This document shows, in pieces, positions 1-7,108 of a stretch of 34,464 bases of DNA (the first letter of the stretch is position 1; every line of letters starts with the position of its first letter). This stretch comes from Prevotellaceae bacterium (GTDB taxonomy: Bacteria; Bacteroidota; Bacteroidia; Bacteroidales; Paludibacteraceae), in contig JAISWT010000151.1 in assembly GCA_031271005.1 (NCBI GenBank), positions 1 to 34,464 of the forward strand, in the 5' to 3' direction. Below the pieces are notes generated by a model. That model saw nothing but the letters and a program-made list of their open reading frames with translations. It was not told where the DNA came from and searched no databases. The position numbers were made by a program, and so were the translations under genes.

Positions 1-544
1 GCGGGACAAGTTTTGTGCCCTTTGTGGTAAAGAAACTTTGACTTTTGGGACAACCCCATTCGGTCTCTTGCACACGGCAACTTTGAAAAACTTATAGCAC
101 CTCAAAAAAAGATTTAGCCGATTTTGCAGAATTTGCATAATTTCTTTTTTATTACACAGAGAGACACGGAACTTGTCCCGCCAAAGCGGGAGGTTTCACA
201 GAAAAACACAGAGATTTTTTTGCAATTAATTAGAATTCAATTGTCAGAATTTTGATTTTACATAAATTTTTTTTATTACACAAAGAGACACAGAACTTGT
301 CCCGCCAAAGCGGGAGGTTTCACAGAGAAACACAGAGATTTTTTTTGCAATTAATTAGAATAAGGAATAAAGAATAAAGAATAAGACAATATGCAAAGTC
401 AAAATTCTGAAAACTGAAAACTGACAACTTTCAAAATTTTTTCGCTAACAATCTTAATTTTAAAAAAAAATGTACTATTTTTGTGTTGCGAATTTTTTAG
501 GAATACGCATTTTTGGTGAAATTAACAGATAAATCTAATATTAT
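1..544. repeat. Gene-free repeat region at the window start
   Basis: No gene is seen here. Positions 95-119 match one end of the 25-bp terminal inverted repeat found at 19646-19945, so a second copy of that element may extend to the left of the window. Positions 151-235 and 275-360 are near-identical direct copies of an imperfect palindrome made of CACAGAG-like words, each containing the 16-bp palindrome TCCCGCCAAAGCGGGA (176-191 and 300-315). Positions 1-8 hold a truncated copy of that palindrome. Two short 7-bp-period runs follow: AGAATAA-type at 364-384 and CTGAAAA-type at 407-427. Confidence 0.8.
476..483 (+). promoter_or_regulatory. Probable -7 box of the kdd promoter
   Basis: TATTTTTG fits the Bacteroidetes -7 consensus TAnnTTTG and lies about 60 bases before the kdd start. 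At the expected -33 position (453-456) there is only CTTA, so the -33 element is weak. Confidence 0.45.
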
Positions 545-1588
545 ATGCAAAAAAGAGGAAACAAATACGGGATTCACCGTGTAATAGAGCCTGAAGGCGT
601 GTTGCCGCAGCCGGCAAACAAAATTGACAATGATATGTCAGAGATTTATGACAACGAGATCCTCATTGATGTAAAGACGCTGAACATTGACAGCGCGTCA
701 TTCACCGACATCTCGGCACGCGCTTGTGGCGACAAATCAAAAATCGCCGAAATTATGCTCGACATTGTAGCAAAACAGGGTAAGCACCGCAACCCGTGGA
801 CAGGCTCAGGCGGAATGTTGCTCGGAGTGGTCGAGAAAATTGGAGACGCAATCAAAGACAAAATTGACCTTAAAGTAGGCGACAAAATAGCAACGCTTGT
901 CTCACTTTCGCTCACGCCCTTACGTATCGACAAAATTAAGGAGATACGTGCAGAGGTAGACCAAGTAGACATTGACGGCAAAGCAATACTGTTTGAGAGC
1001 GGAATTTATGCTAAAATCCCTGCCGACATGCCCGAAAAACTCGCGCTGTCTGCTCTTGACGTGGCAGGTGCGCCCGCACAGACAGCAAAATTAGTGAAAC
1101 CCGGACATACGGTTTTGATTATTGGCGCGGGCGGAAAATCGGGAATGCTGTGCTGCTACGAAGCGAAAAAACGGGCGGGAGTAACAGGTAAAGTTATCGG
1201 CTTGTGCGGAAGCCCAAAGTCAGCTGCGAGATTGGAAAAACTGAATTTCTGCGACCACGTCTTTGTCGCAAACGCAACGCAGCCGGTGCCCGTATTGGAA
1301 GAGATTGAAAAACTTACAAACGGACAAATGTGTGATGTTACAATTAATAACGTCAACATACCCGACACCGAAATGACATCTATTCTTTGCACAAAAGACA
1401 CAGGATTGGTCTATTTCTTCTCAATGGCTACAAGTTTCACAAAGGCAGCGCTCGGCGCCGAAGGCGTTGGCTCCGATGTTACGATGCTGGTAGGCAACGG
1501 ATACACCAAAGGACATGCAGAAATAACGCTGCAAGAACTGCGCGAAAGCCCGGAACTCAGAAAAATTTTTGAAGAGATGTATGGGTAG
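545..1588 (+). CDS. kdd: L-erythro-3,5-diaminohexanoate dehydrogenase
   Basis: The 347-residue product matches Kdd, which oxidatively deaminates 3,5-diaminohexanoate to 5-amino-3-oxohexanoate with NAD(P)+ in anaerobic lysine fermentation. The N-terminal text (KYGIHRVIEPEGVLPQ), the segment around HRNPWTGSGGMLLG (81-94) and the dinucleotide-binding glycine loop GAGGKSG (194-200) are characteristic. Length is normal for the family, and the ATG follows an AT-rich leader. Kdd usually clusters with kamA, kamD/E, kal and kce; none is visible here. The flanks are repeats and an unrelated convergent gene, so the gene stands alone or marks the end of a cluster beyond the window. The TAG stop is the first three bases of a heptamer array. 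Confidence 0.93.
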   Translation: MQKRGNKYGIHRVIEPEGVLPQPANKIDNDMSEIYDNEILIDVKTLNIDSASFTDISARACGDKSKIAEIMLDIVAKQGKHRNPWTGSGGMLLGVVEKIGDAIKDKIDLKVGDKIATLVSLSLTPLRIDKIKEIRAEVDQVDIDGKAILFESGIYAKIPADMPEKLALSALDVAGAPAQTAKLVKPGHTVLIIGAGGKSGMLCCYEAKKRAGVTGKVIGLCGSPKSAARLEKLNFCDHVFVANATQPVPVLEEIEKLTNGQMCDVTINNVNIPDTEMTSILCTKDTGLVYFFSMATSFTKAALGAEGVGSDVTMLVGNGYTKGHAEITLQELRESPELRKIFEEMYG

Positions 1589-1627
1589 CAATTAGCAGTT
1601 AGCAGATAGCAGATAGCAATTAGCAAT
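1586..1627 (+). repeat. Heptamer array, six TAGCARn units, starting at the kdd stop codon
   Basis: Six consecutive 7-bp units (TAGCAAT, TAGCAGT, TAGCAGA, TAGCAGA, TAGCAAT, TAGCAAT) begin exactly at the TAG stop of kdd. Because the period is not a multiple of three, TAG recurs in all three reading frames. Confidence 0.95.
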
Positions 1628-1639
1628 TGGGGCTGTTTC

Positions 1640-1740
1640 AAAAACGCTTTGCGCACCTTGCGAAAAACTTTGCGCCTTTGCGGTGAAATAATTTTTACCG
1701 CAAGGAACGCAAAGGAATACGCAAAGTGCGCAAGGTTCTT
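1640..1740. repeat. Imperfect palindrome of GCAAAG/CTTTGC words
   Basis: The left half (CTTTGCGCACCTTGCG then CTTTGCGCCTTTGCGGT) is mirrored by the right half (ACCGCAAGGAACGCAAAGG then CGCAAAGTGCGCAAGG) around an AT-rich centre near 1693. The convergent stop codons and heptamer arrays on both sides make the whole kdd/1786 gap roughly symmetrical. A similar palindrome lies at 26755-26870. Confidence 0.8.
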
Positions 1741-1744
1741 TTAA

Positions 1745-1779
1745 CTGCTAACTGCTAACTGCTAACTGCTAATTGCTAA
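1745..1779 (-). repeat. Heptamer array, CTGCTAA/TTGCTAA, at the 3' end of the convergent gene
   Basis: Five units (four CTGCTAA, one TTGCTAA) end six bases from the stop codon of the minus-strand gene at 1786-2454. Read in that gene's sense, the unit is TTAGCAG, the same orientation relative to the gene as the kdd array. Confidence 0.93.
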
Positions 1780-1785
1780 CTGTTT

Positions 1786-2454
1786 TCAATATTTCTCTTT
1801 CTGGAATCCCCACAGGCGGAGTTCCTCGCGCCATGTGGTTGGATAGTTGGCTTTGAGTAGCAGCGCCAGCGCGTTGAGCGTTTGTTTGATAACCGGGCGC
1901 AGTTCAAACTTTGTTCCGACTTGCTCCGAAAACGGGGAATCAATGCTTTCTGCTGCGGCTTTTTCCTTTTCAAAGCGTGTGAGAATGTCCTTCCAGTATG
2001 CTGTACCATACTTTTTGTCGGTAAATTCGGGGGCGCTTATTGCTGCAACAAGTTGTCGCAGGGACTGCAAACGGCGGTCGTTGTCGCGTGGCATACCATA
2101 TTGTCGTGCTATCTTTACAATGCCAAACTCCGAATAGTGCGCCACAGAATCGGCTTTGCCGTAGCGGTCGGCAAGATAGTTTTTCACAAACTGCAAAGAC
2201 CCGTTAATCACCGCGTTCAAGACTTTGAGTTCGTATGTGCTTGCGCTGCGTTCACTTTTAACTTCGGCGCGTATCTCAAAGGACTCCGCAAAATCTTTGA
2301 TTTGCTGCTCAAACCTGCTCGCTGTTGTCCATAGCAGCGTCAAGTTGTCGGCGCTTTTCCACCGAGCAACAACCTTGCTCGATGCTGTAATAAGGTCGGC
2401 TTCTCTGTTCGGAATACTGCGAACAGAGGATTTCTTTTTGGCTCTTTCTTCCAT
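1786..2454 (-). CDS. Conserved-looking hypothetical protein, 222 residues
   Basis: I do not recognise this protein. It is soluble, charged and mostly helical in appearance, with no signal peptide, membrane segment or obvious catalytic motif. The N-terminus is Lys/Arg-rich (MEERAKKKSSVRSIPNR). Other visible segments are TVASRFEQQ-like text near 45-50, KYGTAYWKDIL near 157-167 and an aliphatic helix (IKQTLNALALLLKANY) near 190-205, ending in WREELRLWGFQKEKY. The reading frame is long, starts with ATG, has normal codon use and has a good Bacteroidetes promoter about 180 bases upstream, so it is probably expressed. It converges on kdd. Its function cannot be inferred from its neighbours. Confidence 0.75.
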   Translation of the reverse strand: MEERAKKKSSVRSIPNREADLITASSKVVARWKSADNLTLLWTTASRFEQQIKDFAESFEIRAEVKSERSASTYELKVLNAVINGSLQFVKNYLADRYGKADSVAHYSEFGIVKIARQYGMPRDNDRRLQSLRQLVAAISAPEFTDKKYGTAYWKDILTRFEKEKAAAESIDSPFSEQVGTKFELRPVIKQTLNALALLLKANYPTTWREELRLWGFQKEKY

Positions 2455-2636
2455 AACAAAAACTTTTTTATAATTTAGTTAATAACGGTTAATAATTGCT
2501 GCATTTATGCAATCAGGTTTTGCGCGATATATGCCTGTTTGTAAAATATAAATTATGTTTTTTCAAACTTTTATGCCTGAAAAAAATCATTTTCTTTAAA
2601 ATAACGTTTTTTTTTGCAACGAATAACAATTATGCG

Positions 2637-2666
2637 CAAAAGTAGCAAAAATTATTGAAATGCAAA
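2637..2666 (-). promoter_or_regulatory. Bacteroidetes-type promoter for the 1786-2454 gene
   Basis: On the minus strand TTTG (2666-2663) is followed, after 18 bases, by TACTTTTG (2644-2637), which matches TTTG-N19-TAnnTTTG with one base less in the spacer. The predicted leader is about 175 nt. Confidence 0.7.
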
Positions 2667-2859
2667 ACAGCAGAGTTTTCGGTTTTCAGTTATTATAATG
2701 TAATAGGGCACATGCATCGCGCCTTAATAGCCAACTATTCCAAAAATAAATGAAAACCTGCAGCCTGAAAAAATCACCTTCGTATTGGCAGCAGTGATGT
2801 ATTCAGTCTCATTTTAGTTCAATTTTAAAAATTAAACGGAAAAAAAAATGATAATAAAT

Positions 2860-2890
2860 TTTGCGGATTAAAAAAAAAGCAATACCTTTG
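2860..2890 (+). promoter_or_regulatory. Consensus promoter of tRNA-fMet
   Basis: TTTG at 2860-2863, a 19-base spacer and TACCTTTG at 2883-2890 match the Bacteroidetes housekeeping sigma consensus exactly. The tRNA begins 13 bases downstream, so there is almost no 5' leader. Confidence 0.88.
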
Positions 2891-2902
2891 CACCGCAAAA
2901 CA

Positions 2903-2974
<72 letters not shown>

Positions 2975-2980
2975 CTATCT

Positions 2981-3018
2981 GAATACGGATTGCTTACAGG
3001 CATCCGTATTCGCTTTTT
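2981..3018 (+). terminator. Intrinsic terminator of tRNA-fMet
   Basis: A perfect 10-bp stem (GAATACGGAT at 2981-2990 with ATCCGTATTC at 3002-3011) with an 11-nt loop is followed by GC and five T residues. Confidence 0.9.
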
Positions 3019-3324
3019 CCCGCCTTGGAAGAACAATAGTTAGTGGTTAGTGGTTAGTGGTTAGTGATTAGTAGTGTTATGTTAAGTCTGAAATGTCAAA
3101 AATATTTATTGTAAATATCTATTAATTAGCAAATTATAAATCTATTTAATAATTAACTTAACAATAGTTATTAGAGTTTAATGATGAATTATGTGAAATT
3201 AAAACTCTGAAAACTGAAAATTTGGCACTGTTTTTGCAACGGAAAGAAAGGACTTCTGAAAAACAGCAATTTTTAGAGGTGTCAAAAGATAATGAATTTT
3301 AATAAAATAACAATTATAATAATA
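3019..3324. repeat. Gap with TTAGTGG heptamer array, otherwise AT-rich
   Basis: Five in-register units (TTAGTGG x3, TTAGTGA, TTAGTAG) lie at 3040-3074, in sense orientation behind the tRNA. The rest is AT-rich. A possible promoter for the next gene is TCTG (3206-3209), 19 bases, then TGTTTTTG (3229-3236), with one mismatch in each box. Confidence 0.75.
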
Positions 3325-3765
3325 ATGAAACACAACATTTTAATATTCAGTTTGGTTTTTTTGTTCGGCAATTTTGCCGCTTTGAGCGCACAAGCGAAAA
3401 AAGCAGAGAGTAACACTGCTGTAACAACCTTCAATGTTTCGCTGCATTGCGCAGCCTGTAAGAGTAAAATCGAGAAAAACATTTCGTGGGAAAAAGGCGT
3501 TAAAGATTTGTCGGTGGATTTGGACAAAAAAACCGTTACCGTAACCTACGACACGCGGAAAATTGATAAGCAAACGCTGCAAAAAGCAATCGAAAAACTT
3601 GGCTACACATGCAGCGAGCAGGTTGCAGCCGCAGGCGAATGCCAAAAAAGTGGCTGTAAAAAAGACGCGGAGCAAAAACAAGGCTGCTGCAAGCAAAAAG
3701 CCGAAGGTGAAAAAACTTGCGCAAAAGCCGCCGAACACAAAGCCTGCAATGCTGAAAAAAAATAA
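3325..3765 (+). CDS. Secreted heavy-metal-associated (HMA) domain protein with Cys-rich tail
   Basis: The 146-residue product starts with a signal peptide (about 1-24, ending ALSAQA), followed by an HMA fold at about 34-100. The metal site is HCAAC (Cys42, Cys45), the CxxC-type ligand of CopZ/MerP-like proteins that bind Cu(I) or other soft metals. A lysine-rich tail (about 103-146) carries several more cysteines (GECQKSGC, GCCKQK, TCAK, ACNA) that could bind metal or form disulfides. I chose the ATG at 3325, since an in-frame ATG at 3292 would add only an Ile-rich stretch before the signal peptide. mltG begins 12 bases after the stop, so co-transcription is likely. The metal and the role are inferred. 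Confidence 0.85.
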   Translation: MKHNILIFSLVFLFGNFAALSAQAKKAESNTAVTTFNVSLHCAACKSKIEKNISWEKGVKDLSVDLDKKTVTVTYDTRKIDKQTLQKAIEKLGYTCSEQVAAAGECQKSGCKKDAEQKQGCCKQKAEGEKTCAKAAEHKACNAEKK

Positions 3766-3777
3766 TTCTTTGTTTTT

Positions 3778-4815
3778 ATGATAAAAAGGAAGAAAATACT
3801 TACCTCGTTCATTATCATTGTTTTAGCAATAGTATTAATGGGTGGGGGATTTTTTATGTACACATTTTTCGCACCTAATATAACTGCCAAAAGTGAAAAT
3901 TCGTTTGTTTATATTTATCCTGATTACACTGTAAATCAGGCAGTTGCTCAAATTAATAAAGTTGCGAAAATAAAAAACGTAGCAACGTTTAACTTTGTAG
4001 CAAAACAAATGAAATACACTGACGGAAAAGTACGCGCAGGAAGATACGCCATTTCCAACAGAATGACCAACCTTGAACTTGTGCGCCGGTTGCGAAACGG
4101 TCAGCAAACCCCTGTGAATCTCACTTTTAACAATATCCGTACAAAAGAACAGTTGGCAGGACGGCTGTCCGAACAACTTATTGCCGACTCGCTGAGTATC
4201 ATTACCTTACTTAATGATACGAATTTTTTGCAAGGGCTGGGACTGACCCCTGAAACTGCTATAACTTTATTTATTCCAAATACTTACGAAATGTATTGGA
4301 CTGCCTCCGCCTCTGCTCTGCTCAAACGAATGGAAAAGGAATATCGCGCATTCTGGACCCCCGAACGGCTCAAAAAGGCGAAGCAAATATCGCTTTCGCC
4401 GCCCGAAGTGGCTACTTTGGCATCAATAGTAGAAGAGGAAACCAATTATCAGCCTGAACGCCCTGTGGTTGCGGGGCTGTATATCAATCGGTTGCGCAAA
4501 AACATCAAATTGCAAGCCGACCCGACTGTCAAGTATGCCAACGCGGATTTTAACTTGCGCCGCGTTCTGAATACGCATCTCAAAACGCAGTCGCCATACA
4601 ATACGTATCAAAATTTCGGCTTGCCGCCCGGACCTATTCGTGTGGCATCGACCAAAGGAATTGACGCGGTGCTCAACTACGAGCATCATAACTATCTGTT
4701 TATGTGCGCAAAAGAGACATTTGACGGCACGCACAACTTTGCAGCCACCTACGCCGAGCATCAACAGAACGCACGCCGCTATCAACAGGCATTGAACCAA
4801 AGAAATATTCAGTAA
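3778..4815 (+). CDS. mltG: Endolytic murein transglycosylase MltG (YceG family)
   Basis: The 345-residue protein has one N-terminal membrane anchor (about 8-31) and a YceG/MltG domain in the periplasm. MltG cleaves nascent peptidoglycan strands next to the membrane and so limits glycan length. Recognisable features are the LysM-like part with VRAGRYAI (85-92), the catalytic region LASIVEEETNYQPERP (214-229) containing the conserved glutamate (about 219), VAGLYINRL (231-239), the substrate motif QADPTVKYA (246-254), and SPYNTY with GLPPGPI. Length is normal for Bacteroidota. It lies 12 bases after the HMA gene and 15 bases before ribD, so the three are probably one operon. Confidence 0.95.
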   Translation: MIKRKKILTSFIIIVLAIVLMGGGFFMYTFFAPNITAKSENSFVYIYPDYTVNQAVAQINKVAKIKNVATFNFVAKQMKYTDGKVRAGRYAISNRMTNLELVRRLRNGQQTPVNLTFNNIRTKEQLAGRLSEQLIADSLSIITLLNDTNFLQGLGLTPETAITLFIPNTYEMYWTASASALLKRMEKEYRAFWTPERLKKAKQISLSPPEVATLASIVEEETNYQPERPVVAGLYINRLRKNIKLQADPTVKYANADFNLRRVLNTHLKTQSPYNTYQNFGLPPGPIRVASTKGIDAVLNYEHHNYLFMCAKETFDGTHNFAATYAEHQQNARRYQQALNQRNIQ

Positions 4816-4830
4816 AAACAAATATAGAAT

Positions 4831-5880
4831 ATGGAAGATTCTTTGTATATGTCCCGTTGCTTGACGCTCGCAGCATTGGGCGAAGGCTATGTTGCTCCGA
4901 ATCCGATGGTAGGGGCGTTGCTTATGTGCAACGGACAAATAATTGGCGAGGGCTATCACCGCGCTTACGGCGGCGTGCATGCCGAGCCGAATGCTATCAA
5001 CAGCGTAACAGACAAGTCAATGCTGTGTAAATCAACGCTTTATGTTACCCTTGAACCCTGCTCGCATTTCGGAAAAACGCCGCCTTGCGCCGAACTGATT
5101 GTGCGTTGCGGCATTCCGAAAGTCGTTATCGGCACGGAAGACCCAAACCCGAAAGTAGCCGGCAAAGGGATAAAAATATTGCAAAATGCCGGTATTGAGG
5201 TTGTTACGGGTGTCTTGAAAGATGAATGTTATGACCTTAACAAGCGGTTTTTTACTTTTATAGAAAAAAAACGACCCTTCATTGTGCTGAAATGGGCGCA
5301 AACCGCAGACGGCTTTTTAGACATCGAGAGGAAAAATTGCGCACAAAAGCCGCTGCAAATTTCCAATCGACTTACAAAAATTCTCACACACAAAGTTCGC
5401 ACCGAAAATCAGGCAATTATGGTTGGTACAAACACCGTTTTGCTCGATAACCCGAAACTTACCGCACGGCACTGGCAAGGCAAAGCGCCTGTTCGACTTA
5501 TCCTCGACCCGAAAGGCAGAATCCCCGATACGTTTAATGTTATGGACGGCTCTGAACCGACTTTTGTTTTCACCGAAAAAGAGAACAAAACAAACCGAAA
5601 AAATTGTGAATTTATTTATTTTGATTTTTCAAAAAAAAATATAACTCATTTAGTTACAGAAATTTACAATCTAAATATTCACTCTGTTCTGGTGGAAGGC
5701 GGCGCAAAATTGCTCACAAGTTTTATCAATGAACAGTTGTGGGACGATGCACAAATAGAAATCAGCCCGATACAAACGGGCAAAGGAGTGAAAGCGCCCT
5801 TTTTGCCACTTGCTCTGCTGGGCGAAAAAGAATATGAGAAAAACAGAATCTTGTTTTACAAAAACGCAATTAGTGGTTAG
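4831..5880 (+). CDS. ribD: Bifunctional riboflavin deaminase/reductase RibD
   Basis: RibD performs two steps of riboflavin synthesis: deamination of the diaminohydroxyphosphoribosylaminopyrimidine, then NADPH-dependent reduction of the ribosyl side chain. The N-terminal deaminase domain (1 to about 145) has the zinc site H50-A-E52 and Cys77/Cys86 (PCSHFGKTPPC), with Glu52 as proton shuttle. The C-terminal reductase domain (about 148-349) contains LKWAQTADGFLD, the NADPH-binding MVGTNTVLLDNP and a late VEGGAKLL motif. The 349-residue length is normal. The last codons and the TAG stop lie inside a TTAGTGG heptamer run, so the terminal residues (AISG) are probably set by the repeat. No other rib gene is in the window. 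Confidence 0.95.
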   Translation: MEDSLYMSRCLTLAALGEGYVAPNPMVGALLMCNGQIIGEGYHRAYGGVHAEPNAINSVTDKSMLCKSTLYVTLEPCSHFGKTPPCAELIVRCGIPKVVIGTEDPNPKVAGKGIKILQNAGIEVVTGVLKDECYDLNKRFFTFIEKKRPFIVLKWAQTADGFLDIERKNCAQKPLQISNRLTKILTHKVRTENQAIMVGTNTVLLDNPKLTARHWQGKAPVRLILDPKGRIPDTFNVMDGSEPTFVFTEKENKTNRKNCEFIYFDFSKKNITHLVTEIYNLNIHSVLVEGGAKLLTSFINEQLWDDAQIEISPIQTGKGVKAPFLPLALLGEKEYEKNRILFYKNAISG

Positions 5881-6150
5881 TGGTTAATGAAGAAATGAAG
5901 AAATGAAGAAATGAAGGAAGGAAGAAATTATATTCAATTACGAATTAAAAATTACGAATTACGATTTGCTAATTGCTAACTGCTAATTGAGAATTGAGAA
6001 TTGAGAGTTGAGAATTATTTTTACATTGAGACGCAAAGCATTGTGTCTGTACATTGCTAACTGCTAATTGCTAATTGCTAATTGCTAATTGCTAATTGCT
6101 AATTGCTAACTGCTAACTGCTAACTGCTAATTGCTAATTGCTAATTGATT
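5870..6150. repeat. Compound heptamer arrays downstream of ribD
   Basis: TTAGTGG units at 5870-5883 contain the ribD stop codon. An 8-bp-period run (GAAGAAAT) follows at about 5888-5920. At 5966-6014 seven units run in strict 7-bp register while changing sequence: TTGCTAA x2, CTGCTAA, TTGAGAA x2, TTGAGAG, TTGAGAA. At 6054-6144 there are 13 TTGCTAA/CTGCTAA units. Between them, a short imperfect palindrome (about 6028-6050) resembles the one at 8652-8674. Confidence 0.92.
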
Positions 6151-6187
6151 AAAGTTTCTAACTAAACTCTGACATCTGACAACTGCA

Positions 6188-6219
6188 TTTGGAAAACTCG
6201 TGTTTTATATGTAATTTTG
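6188..6219 (+). promoter_or_regulatory. Promoter of the acyl carrier protein gene
   Basis: TTTG at 6188-6191 and TAATTTTG at 6212-6219 are separated by 20 bases, one more than consensus. The leader to the ATG at 6314 is about 85-90 nt. Confidence 0.7.
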
Positions 6220-6313
6220 CGGAAAAGTTTGTGCCTAAGGGCAATAAGACATTGAAAACAAAGTTTTAAATTTTACATTTGAGAAGCATAATATATTAAT
6301 ATTTACAAGAATT

Positions 6314-6562
6314 ATGACAAGAGAAACAATAGAAGAAATTGTAAATAAATTTTTGATAGAAGAAATAGAAGTTGATGCGGAAAAACTGACATCAGACGCG
6401 AATCTGAAGACCGATTTGGGTATTGATTCGCTTGATTTTGTAGATATTGTGGTGATTGTGGAGCGCAATTTCGGGTTCAAAATCAAGGCAGAAGAAATGA
6501 CTGATGTTCGCACGCTCGGCAATTTTTACGGATATATTGAGAGCAAAATTGGCAATGGCTGA
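6314..6562 (+). CDS. Acyl carrier protein
   Basis: The 82-residue acidic helical protein is an acyl carrier protein. The phosphopantetheine attachment motif is GIDSLDF, with Ser39 as the modified residue, and the conserved helix II (VDIVVIVERNFGFKI) follows. It has its own promoter and no fatty-acid synthesis gene beside it. The housekeeping AcpP normally sits next to fabF with the motif DSLDTVE; here the motif is DSLDFVD, which suggests a second, specialised ACP for a lipid or aryl-polyene-type pathway encoded elsewhere. That assignment is inference; the ACP identity is secure. Confidence 0.9.
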   Translation: MTRETIEEIVNKFLIEEIEVDAEKLTSDANLKTDLGIDSLDFVDIVVIVERNFGFKIKAEEMTDVRTLGNFYGYIESKIGNG

Positions 6563-6613
6563 ACCTTTTTCTTGAGTTGCTACTGCTCTTTTTTTGCAGT
6601 TTTTTGGATAGTT

Positions 6614-6823
6614 TCATTTTTTTTTAAAAGCAAATTCAGCGCTTGGCAGATTATTTTTTTGCGCAATTAAGTCGTTGAATAAGAATGAGTAATACAGCGG
6701 AATATTCAGCAATCCTTCGTTATATTCCAAGCCTTTGAGCGAGAAGCGAATGCTTAAATCAGGGTTGTATTTTTTGCGAAATACGCGCAAACTTTGCCCT
6801 TTCACCTGTTCGCCTGATTTCAC
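6614..6823 (-). CDS. Possible small protein or gene remnant
   Basis: An open frame runs on the minus strand to 6614 with fairly protein-like composition (LSIRFSLKGLEYNEGLLN, then IPLYYSFLFNDLIAQKNN). It has no ATG. The first TTG overlaps the -7 box at 6857-6864 and cannot lie inside the transcript, so the start used here is an internal GTG (about 6823), giving about 69 residues. The lack of a clear start suggests a leftover C-terminal fragment of a larger gene. The upstream -7 box and palindrome suggest transcription. I recognise no family. Confidence 0.3.
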   Translation of the reverse strand: MKSGEQVKGQSLRVFRKKYNPDLSIRFSLKGLEYNEGLLNIPLYYSFLFNDLIAQKNNLPSAEFAFKKK

Positions 6824-6856
6824 CTTTGCATACCTTTTTATTTTTAATTTCGACTG

Positions 6857-6864
6857 CAAAGATA
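6857..6864 (-). promoter_or_regulatory. -7 box reading toward the small minus-strand ORF
   Basis: On the minus strand TATCTTTG matches TAnnTTTG. At the usual -33 position there is no TTTG; that position lies inside the 38-bp palindrome at 6866-6903. A regulator-dependent promoter is possible. Confidence 0.4.
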
Positions 6865-6865
6865 C

Positions 6866-6903
6866 AAAAAATCACATTATTAGTACTAATAATGTGATTT
6901 TTT
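6866..6903. promoter_or_regulatory. Perfect 38-bp palindrome, operator or bidirectional terminator candidate
   Basis: The sequence is a perfect inverted repeat with no spacer, centred between 6884 and 6885, with ATCACATTATTAGT as its left core arm and A/T runs at both ends. It sits directly upstream of the -7 box at 6857-6864. A dimeric regulator site is one reading; a T-tailed hairpin terminating transcription in either direction is another. Confidence 0.55.
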
Positions 6904-7108
6904 CCACCTTTTTTACTGTTTTGCGCGATTTTTTCGTGCCTCCCGCTTTGGCGGGACAAGTCTTGCGCACCTTGCGAAAAACTCCCGCTTGGGCGGGAGA
7001 ATAAACTATGCCGTGCTTTCGTGCCTGCGTTCTGCGCCCCTCTCCCCTCTCCTTCGGAGAGGGGCTGGGGGTGAGGTCAGGAGAGGTAAAGTTTATTTAT
7101 CTGCTCTG

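Larger units (their letters stand above)
2455..2902. other. Divergent intergenic region, AT-rich, no gene seen
   Basis: This gap separates the minus-strand hypothetical gene from the plus-strand tRNA-fMet gene. It holds one promoter for each direction (2637-2666 minus, 2860-2890 plus). The rest is AT-rich with homopolymer A/T runs, and I see no further gene or repeat array. Confidence 0.7.
6563..7108. other. Gap with possible small minus-strand ORF, palindrome and REP-like repeats
   Basis: Besides the possible small gene at 6614-6823, this gap holds a 38-bp perfect palindrome (6866-6903) and two copies of the 16-bp palindrome family (6941-6956, and a variant at 6983-6998). A GC-rich REP-like hairpin made of CCCCTCTCC and GGAGAGGGGC words lies at about 7036-7076. 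A related GC-rich repeat occurs at 33847-33886. Confidence 0.7.

Noticed and set aside
151-360. Possible CRISPR or tandem gene remnant from two 85-bp direct copies
   Set aside because: There are only two copies, palindromic inside, and related copies lie elsewhere in the opposite orientation; they fit dispersed palindromic repeats.
5966-6144. CRISPR-like appearance of regular repeats
   Set aside because: The repeats are 7 bp with no spacers and no cas gene is present; this is a tandem heptamer array.
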